Source: Paenibacillus lycopersici (GTDB lineage Bacteria; Bacillota; Bacilli; Paenibacillales; Paenibacillaceae). From it: a DNA stretch of 64,000 bases. The notes below the pieces were generated by a model. It worked only from the letters and a program-made list of their open reading frames with translations. It did no database searches and was not told the DNA's origin. Made by a program: the position numbers and the translations under genes. The stretch covers positions 4,901,001-4,965,000 of the forward strand of contig NZ_CP048209.1 in assembly GCF_010119935.1 (NCBI RefSeq). Reading direction: 5' to 3'. Shown here one piece after another: positions 1 to 8,741 of the stretch (positions are counted from its first letter, which is position 1; each line of letters opens with the position of its first letter).

Positions 1-35
1 CAGCGTGAAGATGCATAACGAGGATGAAGCGGGAG

Positions 36-962
36 CTACATCCACTTTTTCCGTTTGAAGAACAGGATCATGCCCGCAATGATGAAGATCATCAGAATCC
101 AGGCATACCCGTATCCGAAACGCCAGGAAAGCTCGGGAATATTGAAATTCATTCCATAGACTCCGACAACGAAGGTTAACGGCAGGAACAGCGTGCTGAT
201 GATCGTGAGCGTCTTCATGATCTCGTTCATGCGATCGGCTTTCATGCTGATCTGCATCTCCAGCAGCCCGGTCAGCGAATCGCGGAACAGATCGATGGAA
301 TCCACCACGCGGGAGATATGATCGAAGATATCCGCGTAATAGACGTCCGCGTCCGGCCTGGAGTACGGAAAATTCTGATGGCTGATCGTTCCGAGGAGCG
401 TTCGCTCTTCCACGAAGATCTTCCGGAGATTGTGCGTCACGCGTTTCATTCTAAAAATATCGCCGGATATGGGGGCATAAGGATTCTCGTGAACCGCCTC
501 TTCCCAAGCATCGACTTTATCTTCCATATGATCGATAAACTGAACGTACTCTTCCACGCATCTGTGCATGATATGGTATAAAATTTGAGCGGGATACGTC
601 ATGCGTCCTTCGATGTCGGCGAAGTCTTCGTATAGCGCGTCGAGTACGGGGATGTCATCCTTGTAAATCGTGACGACATAGTTTTCGCCCACGACCAGCG
701 CGATTTCCAGAGGCTCATACGCGTCATTGATGGTATAGAAAGCAATAAAAAGGTTGTTTTTGTACTTATCCATTTTGGGACGCTGATTTAAATGCATGCA
801 ATCCTCGACCAGCAGATGATGGCTTTCGAGCAAGTCGGCGAGAACATGACGGGTCTCTTCCGGGCGTGGATTTCGAAGCCGAATCCACGCCATCTCGTAA
901 TCCTCCGGCTTTCTTACCTTTTCAGTGGTCGTTTGACCCGTTAACGTATTGTAAATGAGCAT
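36..962 (-). CDS. corA: CorA-family magnesium/divalent cation transporter
   Basis: 308 residues, the usual size for a CorA protomer. A long acidic, helix-rich cytoplasmic part (residues about 1-245) precedes two C-terminal membrane segments (about 250-270 and 285-303). The first ends in the YGMN signature (GMN selectivity filter), and the chain closes with a basic FFKRKKWM tail, as in pentameric CorA channels. It should carry Mg2+ (possibly Co2+/Ni2+) across the plasma membrane. Its ATG overlaps the TAA of the DUF2062 gene upstream (TAATG), so the two are probably translationally coupled on the minus strand. Family assignment is firm; the exact ion is inferred. Confidence 0.93.
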   Translation of the reverse strand: MLIYNTLTGQTTTEKVRKPEDYEMAWIRLRNPRPEETRHVLADLLESHHLLVEDCMHLNQRPKMDKYKNNLFIAFYTINDAYEPLEIALVVGENYVVTIYKDDIPVLDALYEDFADIEGRMTYPAQILYHIMHRCVEEYVQFIDHMEDKVDAWEEAVHENPYAPISGDIFRMKRVTHNLRKIFVEERTLLGTISHQNFPYSRPDADVYYADIFDHISRVVDSIDLFRDSLTGLLEMQISMKADRMNEIMKTLTIISTLFLPLTFVVGVYGMNFNIPELSWRFGYGYAWILMIFIIAGMILFFKRKKWM

Positions 963-1474
963 TATTTATCTGCCCTCGCTTTCGTTTCCGACATGGACGT
1001 GATGCTATTCTGCGCGAATGGAGCGGCTGCCTTGGGGTCCTTGCCCGTTCGTCTGCGTCCTCTTAACCTGAGTTTCCTGTTCGTCTCATATAAAACATAA
1101 CAAACGAAAAAACCGATGACCCCAAGCATAATCCCCAGCATGCTTAATCCAAGCAGCGTCTTTAAGTAAATAAATATGAGTCTCGGCATTAAACGCGGCC
1201 TGGAGATCGGCAGGATGCGGCCAATATGATGGCCGAACGGGACCAAGATGATGGGCAGGAACGTCACTTTGCAAATCACGTTGCCTACCAATGCCGACGG
1301 GAACGTCGTCCGGAATAATCGGGTAAGCGGGATGAGCAGCGCGTAACCAAGATACGCCGTATACGGTATGATGATCTCGAGCCCGAAGCCGACCGCGAAC
1401 CCTCTCGATACCTTACTCGCGCCATCCTTTGATCGTAATAGCTTCAAGTAGCTCAGCTTTAATTTCCGCCGCAT
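962..1474 (-). CDS. DUF2062 domain membrane protein
   Basis: 170 residues. The N-terminus is basic with the pattern LKLLRSKDG, followed by SRGFAVGFGLEIIIPYT and further hydrophobic stretches near residues 45-65 and 110-130. This is the layout of DUF2062 proteins (basic head, helix-breaking Gly/Pro motif, two membrane helices). The C-terminal 40 residues are polar and basic. Biochemical role unknown. It is the first gene of a two-gene unit with corA, whose start overlaps its stop. No strong Shine-Dalgarno precedes the ATG, so the start is a little uncertain. Confidence 0.75.
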   Translation of the reverse strand: MRRKLKLSYLKLLRSKDGASKVSRGFAVGFGLEIIIPYTAYLGYALLIPLTRLFRTTFPSALVGNVICKVTFLPIILVPFGHHIGRILPISRPRLMPRLIFIYLKTLLGLSMLGIMLGVIGFFVCYVLYETNRKLRLRGRRRTGKDPKAAAPFAQNSITSMSETKARADK

Positions 1475-1695
1475 GAATTGAAGCTTCGTCTTTGATTTGC
1501 GGATCTTGATCGCCTCTCCCCGGATAGATGCTTACGGCACTGTACTGTTTGCAAGTCATGCCTTGTTTAATTTAAGGCCAAAGTCTTATATTTGTATTAA
1601 GCATCTATTAAATAATGAATAAATCGCATATTCGGCCGCTTCGAAGAAGCCGGCGCGGCGAACGCTTATCCGGTCGGAACAGCCCCGTGGAACAA

Positions 1696-1718
1696 CCTGC
1701 GACGCACGCGGGTTTTTT
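1696..1718 (+). terminator. orphan intrinsic terminator upstream of the AraC sensor gene
   Basis: CCTGCG (1696-1701) pairs with CGCGGG (1707-1712) around loop ACGCA, followed by six T. No plus-strand gene lies upstream, so it ends either a short untranslated RNA or read-through. Confidence 0.55.
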
Positions 1719-1804
1719 AGGTTGAGCTTAACGCGATATCGGGCGAAAATATCGGAATTTGTCGCATATATACTGTTTAGTCAGTAATCGCGCAGCCATA
1801 ATAT

Positions 1805-1813
1805 TGCTATACT
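1805..1813 (+). promoter_or_regulatory. extended -10 element (TGCTATACT)
   Basis: TGC followed by TATACT, about 38 bp before the ATG at 1851. There is no good -35 match 17 bp upstream, so the promoter may need activation. Confidence 0.4.
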
Positions 1814-1850
1814 AGGAAGCGCACAAAAGGGTTCGGAGGGGTTGCAACGC

Positions 1851-4103
1851 ATGATCGGTACACGCAAAACAAAACCAATACGCAGCGGATATGCGAAACT
1901 GCTCGCCATTCTGCTCAGCATCGCCATCATACCCGGATTGTTGATCAGCGCGCTGGCCTACTTCGTTTCGATCGACAACGCGAAGAAGCAAGCCGTCACG
2001 TACAGCACGCAATACCTGGATTTGATCGTGGAGAGCAATGCCGCGATTCTGCAGCAGTCCAAGAGCATCATCTTCGAGCTCATGCTCAATTACACCTCGT
2101 ACAGCGACATTCTTCGGCAGCCGCGGGAGAACGCCGATACGCTGCAGCTGCTGCAATCGCTGGAGAAGAAGAAATTGGCGAGCGCGCAGTACGTGAAGAG
2201 CTTCTATTTCATCGATAACCGCTCGGGCAAAATTTACGCTTCGGATCGTTCGGCGATCTATGCGATGGCGGACTTTCCGGATTCCAACCTGGTCAAGCTC
2301 GTCGAGCAGCCGAACGAGAAGCTTGTATTCAATGACTTGTTCGAGCGCCAGACCTCATCGGGAGAGCATGTGGCCTCTTACGTTGCCGGATACCCGCTGA
2401 CGGGCGACAAGCTCGGCTATTTGGTCATTGACCTCGACATGGACCGCTTCGCGGCTCCTTCCGAGGACGGCTCGCAAAGCGGCGGCCACCTGCTCGTGCT
2501 CAACCGCCACGGCCAACTGGTCAATACCGGCCAGAGCGAATGGCTGGCCAAAGTCCAGGACGATCCGAAGGACTTCGTCGTCATCCGCAAGGCGTCGAAC
2601 GAGGCCGGGCTGAGCTACCAATACGTCATTCCGAAGCATCTGTTGTCGGCGAACAACCGGATACTGCTCGACAGCATTGTTGCGATATGCTTCGTGTTCA
2701 TCCTTCTCGAGGCGGCGGCGGCCTGGTTCAGCTCGAACAAGCTGTATACGCCGTTACGAAATTTGCTTCAATATATTCAACAGCTGGTCGGAGATCAGAG
2801 CAAGCGTCCCGAAGGCGAAGACGAGTATTATTACGTGCGCGAAATCATTACGAATATGAACGTGCAGAACAAGGATTACCTCGATACGTTCCAGGCGAAC
2901 AGCAATCTGTTCAAACAGCGCCAGCTCCGGCGTCTGCTGAACGGAGAGGCCTCCGCTGCCCAGACGATGCTCGTCCCGGACAGCCTGCGGCTTCAATTTC
3001 CTTATTCTCATTACCTCGTGCTGATGCTGGAAATCGACGAGCCTGCCGAGTTTCGGGAGCGCTACACGGTGCTCGAGCAAGAGCTGATGCTCTACGCCAT
3101 CACCAATATCGCGGAAGAGGTGCTCTCGGCCTACGGCATCGCGGCCGCAGCTCCGACCGATAATGACCGTTTGGCGATCGTGTTCAACCACGCTCCGGGC
3201 GAACGCCCGGAGCCTCCGGTCTACGAAGCGTACGCGCTGCAAATCCAGACGCAGGTGAATCATTATTTGAAAATATCGCTGAGCATCGGGATCGGTCAGA
3301 CCTGCGCGCGGCAAGCCGACATCCCCCAGTCGCACGAGCAGGCGCATCGCGCGCTGGTGTTCCGTATCTACTACGGCAAAGGCAGCATACTCAGTTACGG
3401 GAAGCTGCCGGAGCAGCCGCATTCCGAACGCCATATCGTCTCCTGGAACGAACTGCGGACGCAGTTGAAGGCGCAGCTGCAAGCCGCGGAATGGGAACCG
3501 ATCGAAGCGATGCTGAACGGCTGGGTAAGCAAGCTCACCTACCCTGGCATGACGCAGGCCGACCTGCAGCTCTGCTTCTTGCAGTACGCGGCTTGCCTGT
3601 CGGATCTGTGCGGCGAATTCTCCGTCGATTACGAGGAATTGACGGCGGACGGCCCGCGGCTGAACGACGTCGTGCGCCAGACCATCGCGGTCTCGGACTT
3701 GAACCGCGAGATGCTCGCGCTCGCGCGGAAGCTTCACGAGCGGATCAGATCGACGAAGGATCATATTCACCAAGAGCTCATCCAGCATCTCCTTCAATAC
3801 ATCCGCGAGCATCTGGATCAGGATTTGACGCTGGAATCGCTTGCGGAGAAGGTATACATGCACCCGGCCTACCTGAGCCGCATCTGCAAATCGCTCACGG
3901 GCAAGGGGCTGGGCGAGCAAATCGTGCTGGCGCGGATCGAGCGCGCCAAGGAGCTGCTGCTCGGCACCGGCCAGAGCGTTAACGATATTTCCGTGCAGCT
4001 CGGCTACACGAATCCGCGCGCCTTCTATCGCCTGTTCAAGGAATACACGTCGATGACGCCGGGCGAATTCCGCAAGAACGCCGGACTGCGCAACGTGAAA
4101 TGA
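1851..4103 (+). CDS. membrane-anchored AraC-family transcriptional regulator
   Basis: 750 residues. One membrane helix lies near residues 12-37 and a second near 272-295, flanking an extracytoplasmic sensor region of about 230 residues. A cytoplasmic linker leads to a C-terminal AraC DNA-binding domain (about 645-745) with both HTH units; TLESLAEKVYMHPAYLSRIC and SVNDISVQLGYTNPRAFYRL are recognisable. This architecture is typical of Paenibacillus regulators sitting before binding-protein sugar transporters. ATG 1851 is preferred over TTG 1842 because GGAGG (1835-1839) is 11 nt from the ATG and too close to the TTG. It likely senses an extracellular ligand, perhaps via the lipoprotein encoded next, and controls the downstream cluster (inference). 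Confidence 0.85.
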   Translation: MIGTRKTKPIRSGYAKLLAILLSIAIIPGLLISALAYFVSIDNAKKQAVTYSTQYLDLIVESNAAILQQSKSIIFELMLNYTSYSDILRQPRENADTLQLLQSLEKKKLASAQYVKSFYFIDNRSGKIYASDRSAIYAMADFPDSNLVKLVEQPNEKLVFNDLFERQTSSGEHVASYVAGYPLTGDKLGYLVIDLDMDRFAAPSEDGSQSGGHLLVLNRHGQLVNTGQSEWLAKVQDDPKDFVVIRKASNEAGLSYQYVIPKHLLSANNRILLDSIVAICFVFILLEAAAAWFSSNKLYTPLRNLLQYIQQLVGDQSKRPEGEDEYYYVREIITNMNVQNKDYLDTFQANSNLFKQRQLRRLLNGEASAAQTMLVPDSLRLQFPYSHYLVLMLEIDEPAEFRERYTVLEQELMLYAITNIAEEVLSAYGIAAAAPTDNDRLAIVFNHAPGERPEPPVYEAYALQIQTQVNHYLKISLSIGIGQTCARQADIPQSHEQAHRALVFRIYYGKGSILSYGKLPEQPHSERHIVSWNELRTQLKAQLQAAEWEPIEAMLNGWVSKLTYPGMTQADLQLCFLQYAACLSDLCGEFSVDYEELTADGPRLNDVVRQTIAVSDLNREMLALARKLHERIRSTKDHIHQELIQHLLQYIREHLDQDLTLESLAEKVYMHPAYLSRICKSLTGKGLGEQIVLARIERAKELLLGTGQSVNDISVQLGYTNPRAFYRLFKEYTSMTPGEFRKNAGLRNVK

Positions 4104-4220
4104 ACGCGGGCTCGCTCCCCGTTGCCGCATAAGGTACGATTTTGACGCTGATCTGCCAAACTGACACTGTCCCCCTCCAAGCGAAGCCGTTAGAGTGGGG
4201 GAATGAGAGGAGAATCCCGG

Positions 4221-5843
4221 TTGGTTCATACGATGCACGCTTTGACCTCCCCTCGCCGCGCGAAGAAGCGCACGCTTGCAGGACTCCTGATCCTGGCGCT
4301 GCTGGCCGGCTGCTCGAACGATGCCGCTAACGGCGAATTGCCCGCGGACGGCAGCTCCAATCCCGCTAACGTCACGATCTCGTGGCATGGCAACTTCGGC
4401 GATGCCATCGATCCGAACGGCGTGATCGAACGCGCCTTGGAGCAGCGATTTCAAGTGAATATCGACTACGTCAACGCGGGCAACGAGAAGCTCTCGCTGC
4501 TCGCCGCGTCGAACGATCTGCCAGACGTGCTGCGCCTGCCGGATCCGGACGACGTGACCGATTACGCCAAAGCCGGGCTGCTGCTCGAGCTGCCGGAAGC
4601 TTACTTGGCCAAGAAGACGCCGGCGATCGTGCAGGCGATCGAGAAGATCGGGCCGTCGCTTTGGGGACTGTCCAGCTACGAACGGCGCAATTACGCGATT
4701 CCGCAAGCCGTGCAGTACGTGACATGGGATACGGCGATCAAATGGCGCGCCGATCTGCTGTCCTTGGCCGGCATCGCGCACGTACCGCAAACCGTCGCCG
4801 AATACGATGCCGCCTTCCAGGCCATCTCCGCGCACGGTCCGGAAATCATCGCCGCGACGAACCCGAAGCTAACGAACCTGTATATGTTCTCGGGCACCGA
4901 CATGTCTTCCGCCTGGAACCAGCTCACCTGGCTGTTCGGCGCCTACGGATCGATGCCCGGCACGTGGCAGTTGAACGCCGCCGGCAGCGTCGTCCGCGGC
5001 GAGCTGCTCCCGGGCACGCGCGACGCGCTGCTCAAACTGCGCGATTGGTATGCCAAAGGCTATATCGATCCCGCATTCGTCACGGACAAGGCCGATCAGT
5101 TTCAAGCCAAGTGGGAGCGCGGCGAATACGTCCTGAACGGCGCCAGCAGCTTCATCGGCGACGCCGCGGCGAGCGGCGGGTCCGAACCCGCCAATCCCAG
5201 CGACGCCCGGCTCGCGCTGACCGTGCCGACCGCCAAATTCGCCTGGGCGAAATCGCCGGTCGGCCCTTCGGGCGCGCAAGGCGTCTTCGCGTGGGGACAG
5301 CGCCAGAACTTCTTCGCCGTCTCGTCGCGGCTCAAGGATCAGCCCGGGAAGCTCGACAAAGTGCTCGAGATGATCGAAACGATTGCGTCGGACGAGAAGC
5401 TGTGGTTGTTGTCGGCGTACGGCGTCGAAGGCGTATCGTACGCGTTCGACGCTTCCGGCAAGCCCGTGCTCAAGCCGCCGTACGACGACCGCAAAACGGC
5501 GCAGACGATGGCCATGGGCGCGCTCGGTCCGGCGGCTTCGCCGTTCGCGCCGTTCGCCAGCCTCGCCATCACGAACCGTTTCGCCGACCGCGGCGTGGCC
5601 GACGTGTGGAAGCGCCTGAACACGGATAAGCCCGACGTCTTGTTCGGGCTGCCGCTCCCGTCCTCGCAGGAGATGGAACAGCGCAATCAGGAGAAATGGA
5701 CCGAAACGATGATTCAAGTCGTTACGGGCACCAAACCGATCTCGTTTTACGACGATTACGCAGCATGGTTTAACGACAATGGCGGTCCTGCCTGGACCGC
5801 GGAAGCCAATCAGCTCTATAAGGAACGATTCCAGGGCAAATAA
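4221..5843 (+). CDS. extracellular solute-binding lipoprotein (ABC sugar importer type)
   Basis: 540 residues from a TTG start. GAGAGGAGA ends about 8 nt before TTG 4221, a better arrangement than ATG 4203, which lies inside that ribosome binding site. A basic N-terminus precedes a hydrophobic run ending in lipobox LLAGC, so the mature protein should be lipidated on the outer membrane face. The rest resembles large binding proteins for oligosaccharides (WHGNFGDAIDPNG near the start, NDNGGPAWTAEANQ near the end). No permease is adjacent; the nearest are at 12186-14009. It may serve those permeases, another transporter, or act as sensor partner for the regulator upstream. A weak TTGACG-17-CACTGT promoter lies at about 4153-4181. 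Confidence 0.85.
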   Translation: MVHTMHALTSPRRAKKRTLAGLLILALLAGCSNDAANGELPADGSSNPANVTISWHGNFGDAIDPNGVIERALEQRFQVNIDYVNAGNEKLSLLAASNDLPDVLRLPDPDDVTDYAKAGLLLELPEAYLAKKTPAIVQAIEKIGPSLWGLSSYERRNYAIPQAVQYVTWDTAIKWRADLLSLAGIAHVPQTVAEYDAAFQAISAHGPEIIAATNPKLTNLYMFSGTDMSSAWNQLTWLFGAYGSMPGTWQLNAAGSVVRGELLPGTRDALLKLRDWYAKGYIDPAFVTDKADQFQAKWERGEYVLNGASSFIGDAAASGGSEPANPSDARLALTVPTAKFAWAKSPVGPSGAQGVFAWGQRQNFFAVSSRLKDQPGKLDKVLEMIETIASDEKLWLLSAYGVEGVSYAFDASGKPVLKPPYDDRKTAQTMAMGALGPAASPFAPFASLAITNRFADRGVADVWKRLNTDKPDVLFGLPLPSSQEMEQRNQEKWTETMIQVVTGTKPISFYDDYAAWFNDNGGPAWTAEANQLYKERFQGK

Positions 5844-5855
5844 GGAGCAACCGAT

Positions 5856-7778
5856 ATGAAACGACTACGAAGCACGGTCCCGCTCGGGACGCCTCCCGCT
5901 TGGGCGGCGCTGCAGCGCCGGGTATTCGCCGAATTACGCGAAGTCTACCGCCCGGTCATGGAGCGTTACGTACGCGAGGACGGCAGCCTGTTATGGCCGG
6001 CCGACCCGAACCATAGCGGCATCGATGCACTCGACGATGCTTACGAAAGTTTTCAAAACTGGCCGGTGTTATACCTGCTCGGCGGCAATCGCGACTACCT
6101 CGACCTGTCGCTGCGCGAATACGATGCCATTACGCAGCAGTTCTCGCGCTACGACAGCGGGCACGGCCATCCGATGGCGGTGAAGGAATACGAACAAGGC
6201 TACGACTGGTTCCACCAAGGCGAAGGGTACTTATTCTTCTATCATCTCAACTTGGCTGCGCCGGACGATGCGCGCAACCGCGAACGCTCGATCCGTTATG
6301 CCGGCTTCTTCATGAACGAGGATCCGGAAGCGCCGAACTACGACGAGCGATTGAAGCTTATCCGCTGCGCCTACTCCGGCAGCATGGGGCCGGCTTACCG
6401 CAATTTCACCGGCGAGCCTTGGATGTACGAGGACTGGAAAGCCTTCTACGGACTGCCCTTCGGCGATGTGCCGGGCATTGCGGAGATTGAGGATATCCGC
6501 CGTCCCGAACACGCGGCGGCCATGGGCGCCGTCATGCGGGAGCGGATGTCCCGCGGCGACGTCATCGCTAACCTGGCCGCCACGACGATGGTCGCGAACG
6601 CGTATTTGCACACGGGTGAAGAGAAATACCGCGCCTGGGTGGTCGAGTACGTCGACGCCTGGATCGCCCGCGCCGAGCTGAACGGCGGGATCGTTCCCGA
6701 CAACGTCGGTCTCTCCGGCCAGATCGGCGAGACGTTCGGCGGCAAGTGGTACGGCGGCTATTACGGCTGGACGTGGCCGCACGGCTGGCTGTCGATCGGC
6801 GATGCCGTCCTCATCGCGGCGGAGAACGCCACGCTGCTTACGGGCGATGCGACATACATGAATTTCGCCCGTACCCAGATCGAACAGCTCACGAAGCAAG
6901 GCATTTTCGACAAAGGCATGCTGCGCGTGCCTTACAAATACGGCGACCCGGGATTGCGGCATCGTTATCAACTGTGGATTCCCGGCGTCCTGCAGACCGA
7001 AGACGGCGAGATCGTCTCCCGGGACGGCTGGTTCGAATTCCAGCCGATGGACCCGCGCTACCCGGTCCATCTGTGGCATATGTCGCAGGAGCCCGGCGAT
7101 TTGGCGCTCGCTCGCCTGCTGCGCAATCACGACAACCGCGACTGGGAGCGCATCGTGAAGAAGCCGGCCAAGGATCTCGGCGGCCACGACGCGGCTTGGG
7201 CCTCGTATCTGGAAGGCCTATTCCCGGACTACCCGGAGCAGATCCTGCGGCATAACCTGGCTCAGATCGAAGAGCGGCTGGCTTTCATCCGCGACGATCG
7301 CGAAGATCCTGCCGATTATACCGATTCGTACTTGCAGAAGCGCAATCCCGTAACCGTCGAAGGCTTGCTGCAATTGACGATGGGCGCACCGCTGCCGATG
7401 TACAACGGCGGGCTCGTCATGGCTTCCGTCGCCTATTGGGATATGCAGGCCGGCCGTCCCGGCTTGCCGGACGACGTCGCCGCGCTCGTCGAACGCATCG
7501 AACCGGGCCGGCTCGTGCTCGCATTGGTCAACTTGAACGCGGAAGCATCCCGCGAGCTGCGCGTCAAAGGCGGCGCGTTCGGCGAGCATCGCTTCGTCAG
7601 CGCGCGCGAATTGGGCGATTCGGACGCGGCGGACGATGCCGACGCCGTCGGCGCGTCCGCGAAGACGGCGATCGACGACGCGCGTTTCATTATCGAGCTG
7701 CAGCCTTCGACCCGCATTCGGCTGGAATTGGAGGTGGCTCGTTTTGACAACAAACCCGCATACGGCGACGCCGTTTAA
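5856..7778 (+). CDS. 640-residue protein of unknown function, probable alpha/alpha-barrel
   Basis: Not assigned to a family. There is no signal peptide, so it should be cytoplasmic. Aromatic and helix-rich segments such as SFQNWPVLYLLGG, GYDWFHQGEGYLFFYHL, TTMVANAYLHTGEEKYRAWV, GGYYGWTWPHGW and ENATLLTGD recur at spacings seen in (alpha/alpha)6 glycoside hydrolase or polysaccharide lyase folds. His, Trp and Tyr clusters could form a sugar-binding cleft. AAGGAG lies 8 nt before the ATG, and the gene follows the binding lipoprotein by 12 bp. The last 35 bp overlap the aldo/keto reductase start. Context (binding protein, AKR, three Gfo/Idh) suggests action on an imported carbohydrate; the reaction is unknown. 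Confidence 0.7.
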   Translation: MKRLRSTVPLGTPPAWAALQRRVFAELREVYRPVMERYVREDGSLLWPADPNHSGIDALDDAYESFQNWPVLYLLGGNRDYLDLSLREYDAITQQFSRYDSGHGHPMAVKEYEQGYDWFHQGEGYLFFYHLNLAAPDDARNRERSIRYAGFFMNEDPEAPNYDERLKLIRCAYSGSMGPAYRNFTGEPWMYEDWKAFYGLPFGDVPGIAEIEDIRRPEHAAAMGAVMRERMSRGDVIANLAATTMVANAYLHTGEEKYRAWVVEYVDAWIARAELNGGIVPDNVGLSGQIGETFGGKWYGGYYGWTWPHGWLSIGDAVLIAAENATLLTGDATYMNFARTQIEQLTKQGIFDKGMLRVPYKYGDPGLRHRYQLWIPGVLQTEDGEIVSRDGWFEFQPMDPRYPVHLWHMSQEPGDLALARLLRNHDNRDWERIVKKPAKDLGGHDAAWASYLEGLFPDYPEQILRHNLAQIEERLAFIRDDREDPADYTDSYLQKRNPVTVEGLLQLTMGAPLPMYNGGLVMASVAYWDMQAGRPGLPDDVAALVERIEPGRLVLALVNLNAEASRELRVKGGAFGEHRFVSARELGDSDAADDADAVGASAKTAIDDARFIIELQPSTRIRLELEVARFDNKPAYGDAV

Positions 7779-8730
7779 CGAAGATATCCGGCGCTTTCGT
7801 ATCCGGCTGGACGGGCGGGAATGGCGCTACGGCGTCGGGGCCGCCTGGCTCGGGCGCGGCGGTCTCGCGCCGGAAGCGATCGCCGCTGACGCCGCCGTAC
7901 TGGCTCGCGCTTATGCGCTCGGCGTCCGTTATTTCGATACGTCGGCCAAGTACGGCGACAGCGAATACGTCGTCGGCGCGTTCCTCGGCGAGCGCCGGGC
8001 GATTCGCGAAACGCTGTTCGTGGCGACGAAATCGCCGATTCCCGAGCAGCTGACGAGGCAGGAAGCGAAGGCCTTCGTCGCCCGAAGCGTCGATGAGAGC
8101 CTGCGCCGCCTGCAAACGGAGTATATCGATCTCTTGCAAATTCACGATATTTACACGCTCGAGCAAGTCGTCGGCGAAGGCGGCTCGCTGGAAGCGTTGG
8201 AAGAAGCGCGGGCCGCAGGCAAGATCCGTTATATCGGCCTCGGCACCCGGCCGCTCGACCTGCTGGAGCACGGCATCGCGCACGGTCTCGTCGATTCCGT
8301 GCTGACGTATTCCGACTATACGCCGATCGACCGCGGCGCGGACGCGCTCCTGCGCCTGGCCGCCGACCGGCAAGCCGTCGTGGTCAACGGGAGCCCGCTC
8401 TCGGCCGGCATGCTGGCCGGCGCGGACCCGCGGACGCTGCCCGTCGCGGAGTGGCACGAAGAGTCCGTCGTCCGCCGCGAGCTGGCCGCCGAGGTCTATG
8501 ATCTGTGCGCGCGTCATGGCGTGCCGATCCTGGCCGCCGCGCTGCAATTTCCGCTGCGGCGGGACGAAATCGCCATGAACCTGACCGGCCCGAAAGACGG
8601 CGAAGAGCTCGTATCCGCGCTCCAGGCGCTCAACCATCCGATCCCGGAATCGTTCTGGCACGCTTTGGACGCATGGTACGCCGAACGGCCGGCCGCGGCC
8701 GACGGCACGGCCGGGCAATCTAATCCATAG
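7744..8730 (+). CDS. aldo/keto reductase
   Basis: 328 residues from TTG 7744, with GGAGG at 7730-7734 (9 nt spacing). The longer in-frame opening from 7636 has no ribosome binding site and reads as out-of-frame upstream gene. Family residues are visible: DTSAKYGDSE (catalytic Tyr region), VATKSP (Lys), LQIHDIYT (His), plus YIGLGTRPLDLLE. It should carry out NAD(P)H-linked reduction or oxidation of a sugar carbonyl or hydroxyl in the cytoplasm. It overlaps the preceding gene by 35 bp and is 11 bp from the next dehydrogenase, so it is part of one operon. Confidence 0.86.
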   Translation: MTTNPHTATPFNEDIRRFRIRLDGREWRYGVGAAWLGRGGLAPEAIAADAAVLARAYALGVRYFDTSAKYGDSEYVVGAFLGERRAIRETLFVATKSPIPEQLTRQEAKAFVARSVDESLRRLQTEYIDLLQIHDIYTLEQVVGEGGSLEALEEARAAGKIRYIGLGTRPLDLLEHGIAHGLVDSVLTYSDYTPIDRGADALLRLAADRQAVVVNGSPLSAGMLAGADPRTLPVAEWHEESVVRRELAAEVYDLCARHGVPILAAALQFPLRRDEIAMNLTGPKDGEELVSALQALNHPIPESFWHALDAWYAERPAAADGTAGQSNP

Positions 8731-8741
8731 GAGGATCCTTC

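Larger units (their letters stand above)
1475..1850. other. divergent intergenic region (376 bp)
   Basis: Separates the minus-strand DUF2062/corA unit from the plus-strand AraC sensor gene. It holds an AT-rich stretch near 1560-1630, an orphan plus-strand terminator at 1696-1718, and an extended -10 element for the gene at 1851. No convincing ORF is present. Confidence 0.6.

Noticed and set aside
2754..4835. Long minus-strand ORF (693 codons) opposite the AraC sensor and binding-protein genes
   Set aside because: Antisense shadow of GC-rich coding sequence. Arg- and Gln-rich low-complexity translation, no ribosome binding site, and both sense genes have clear domains.
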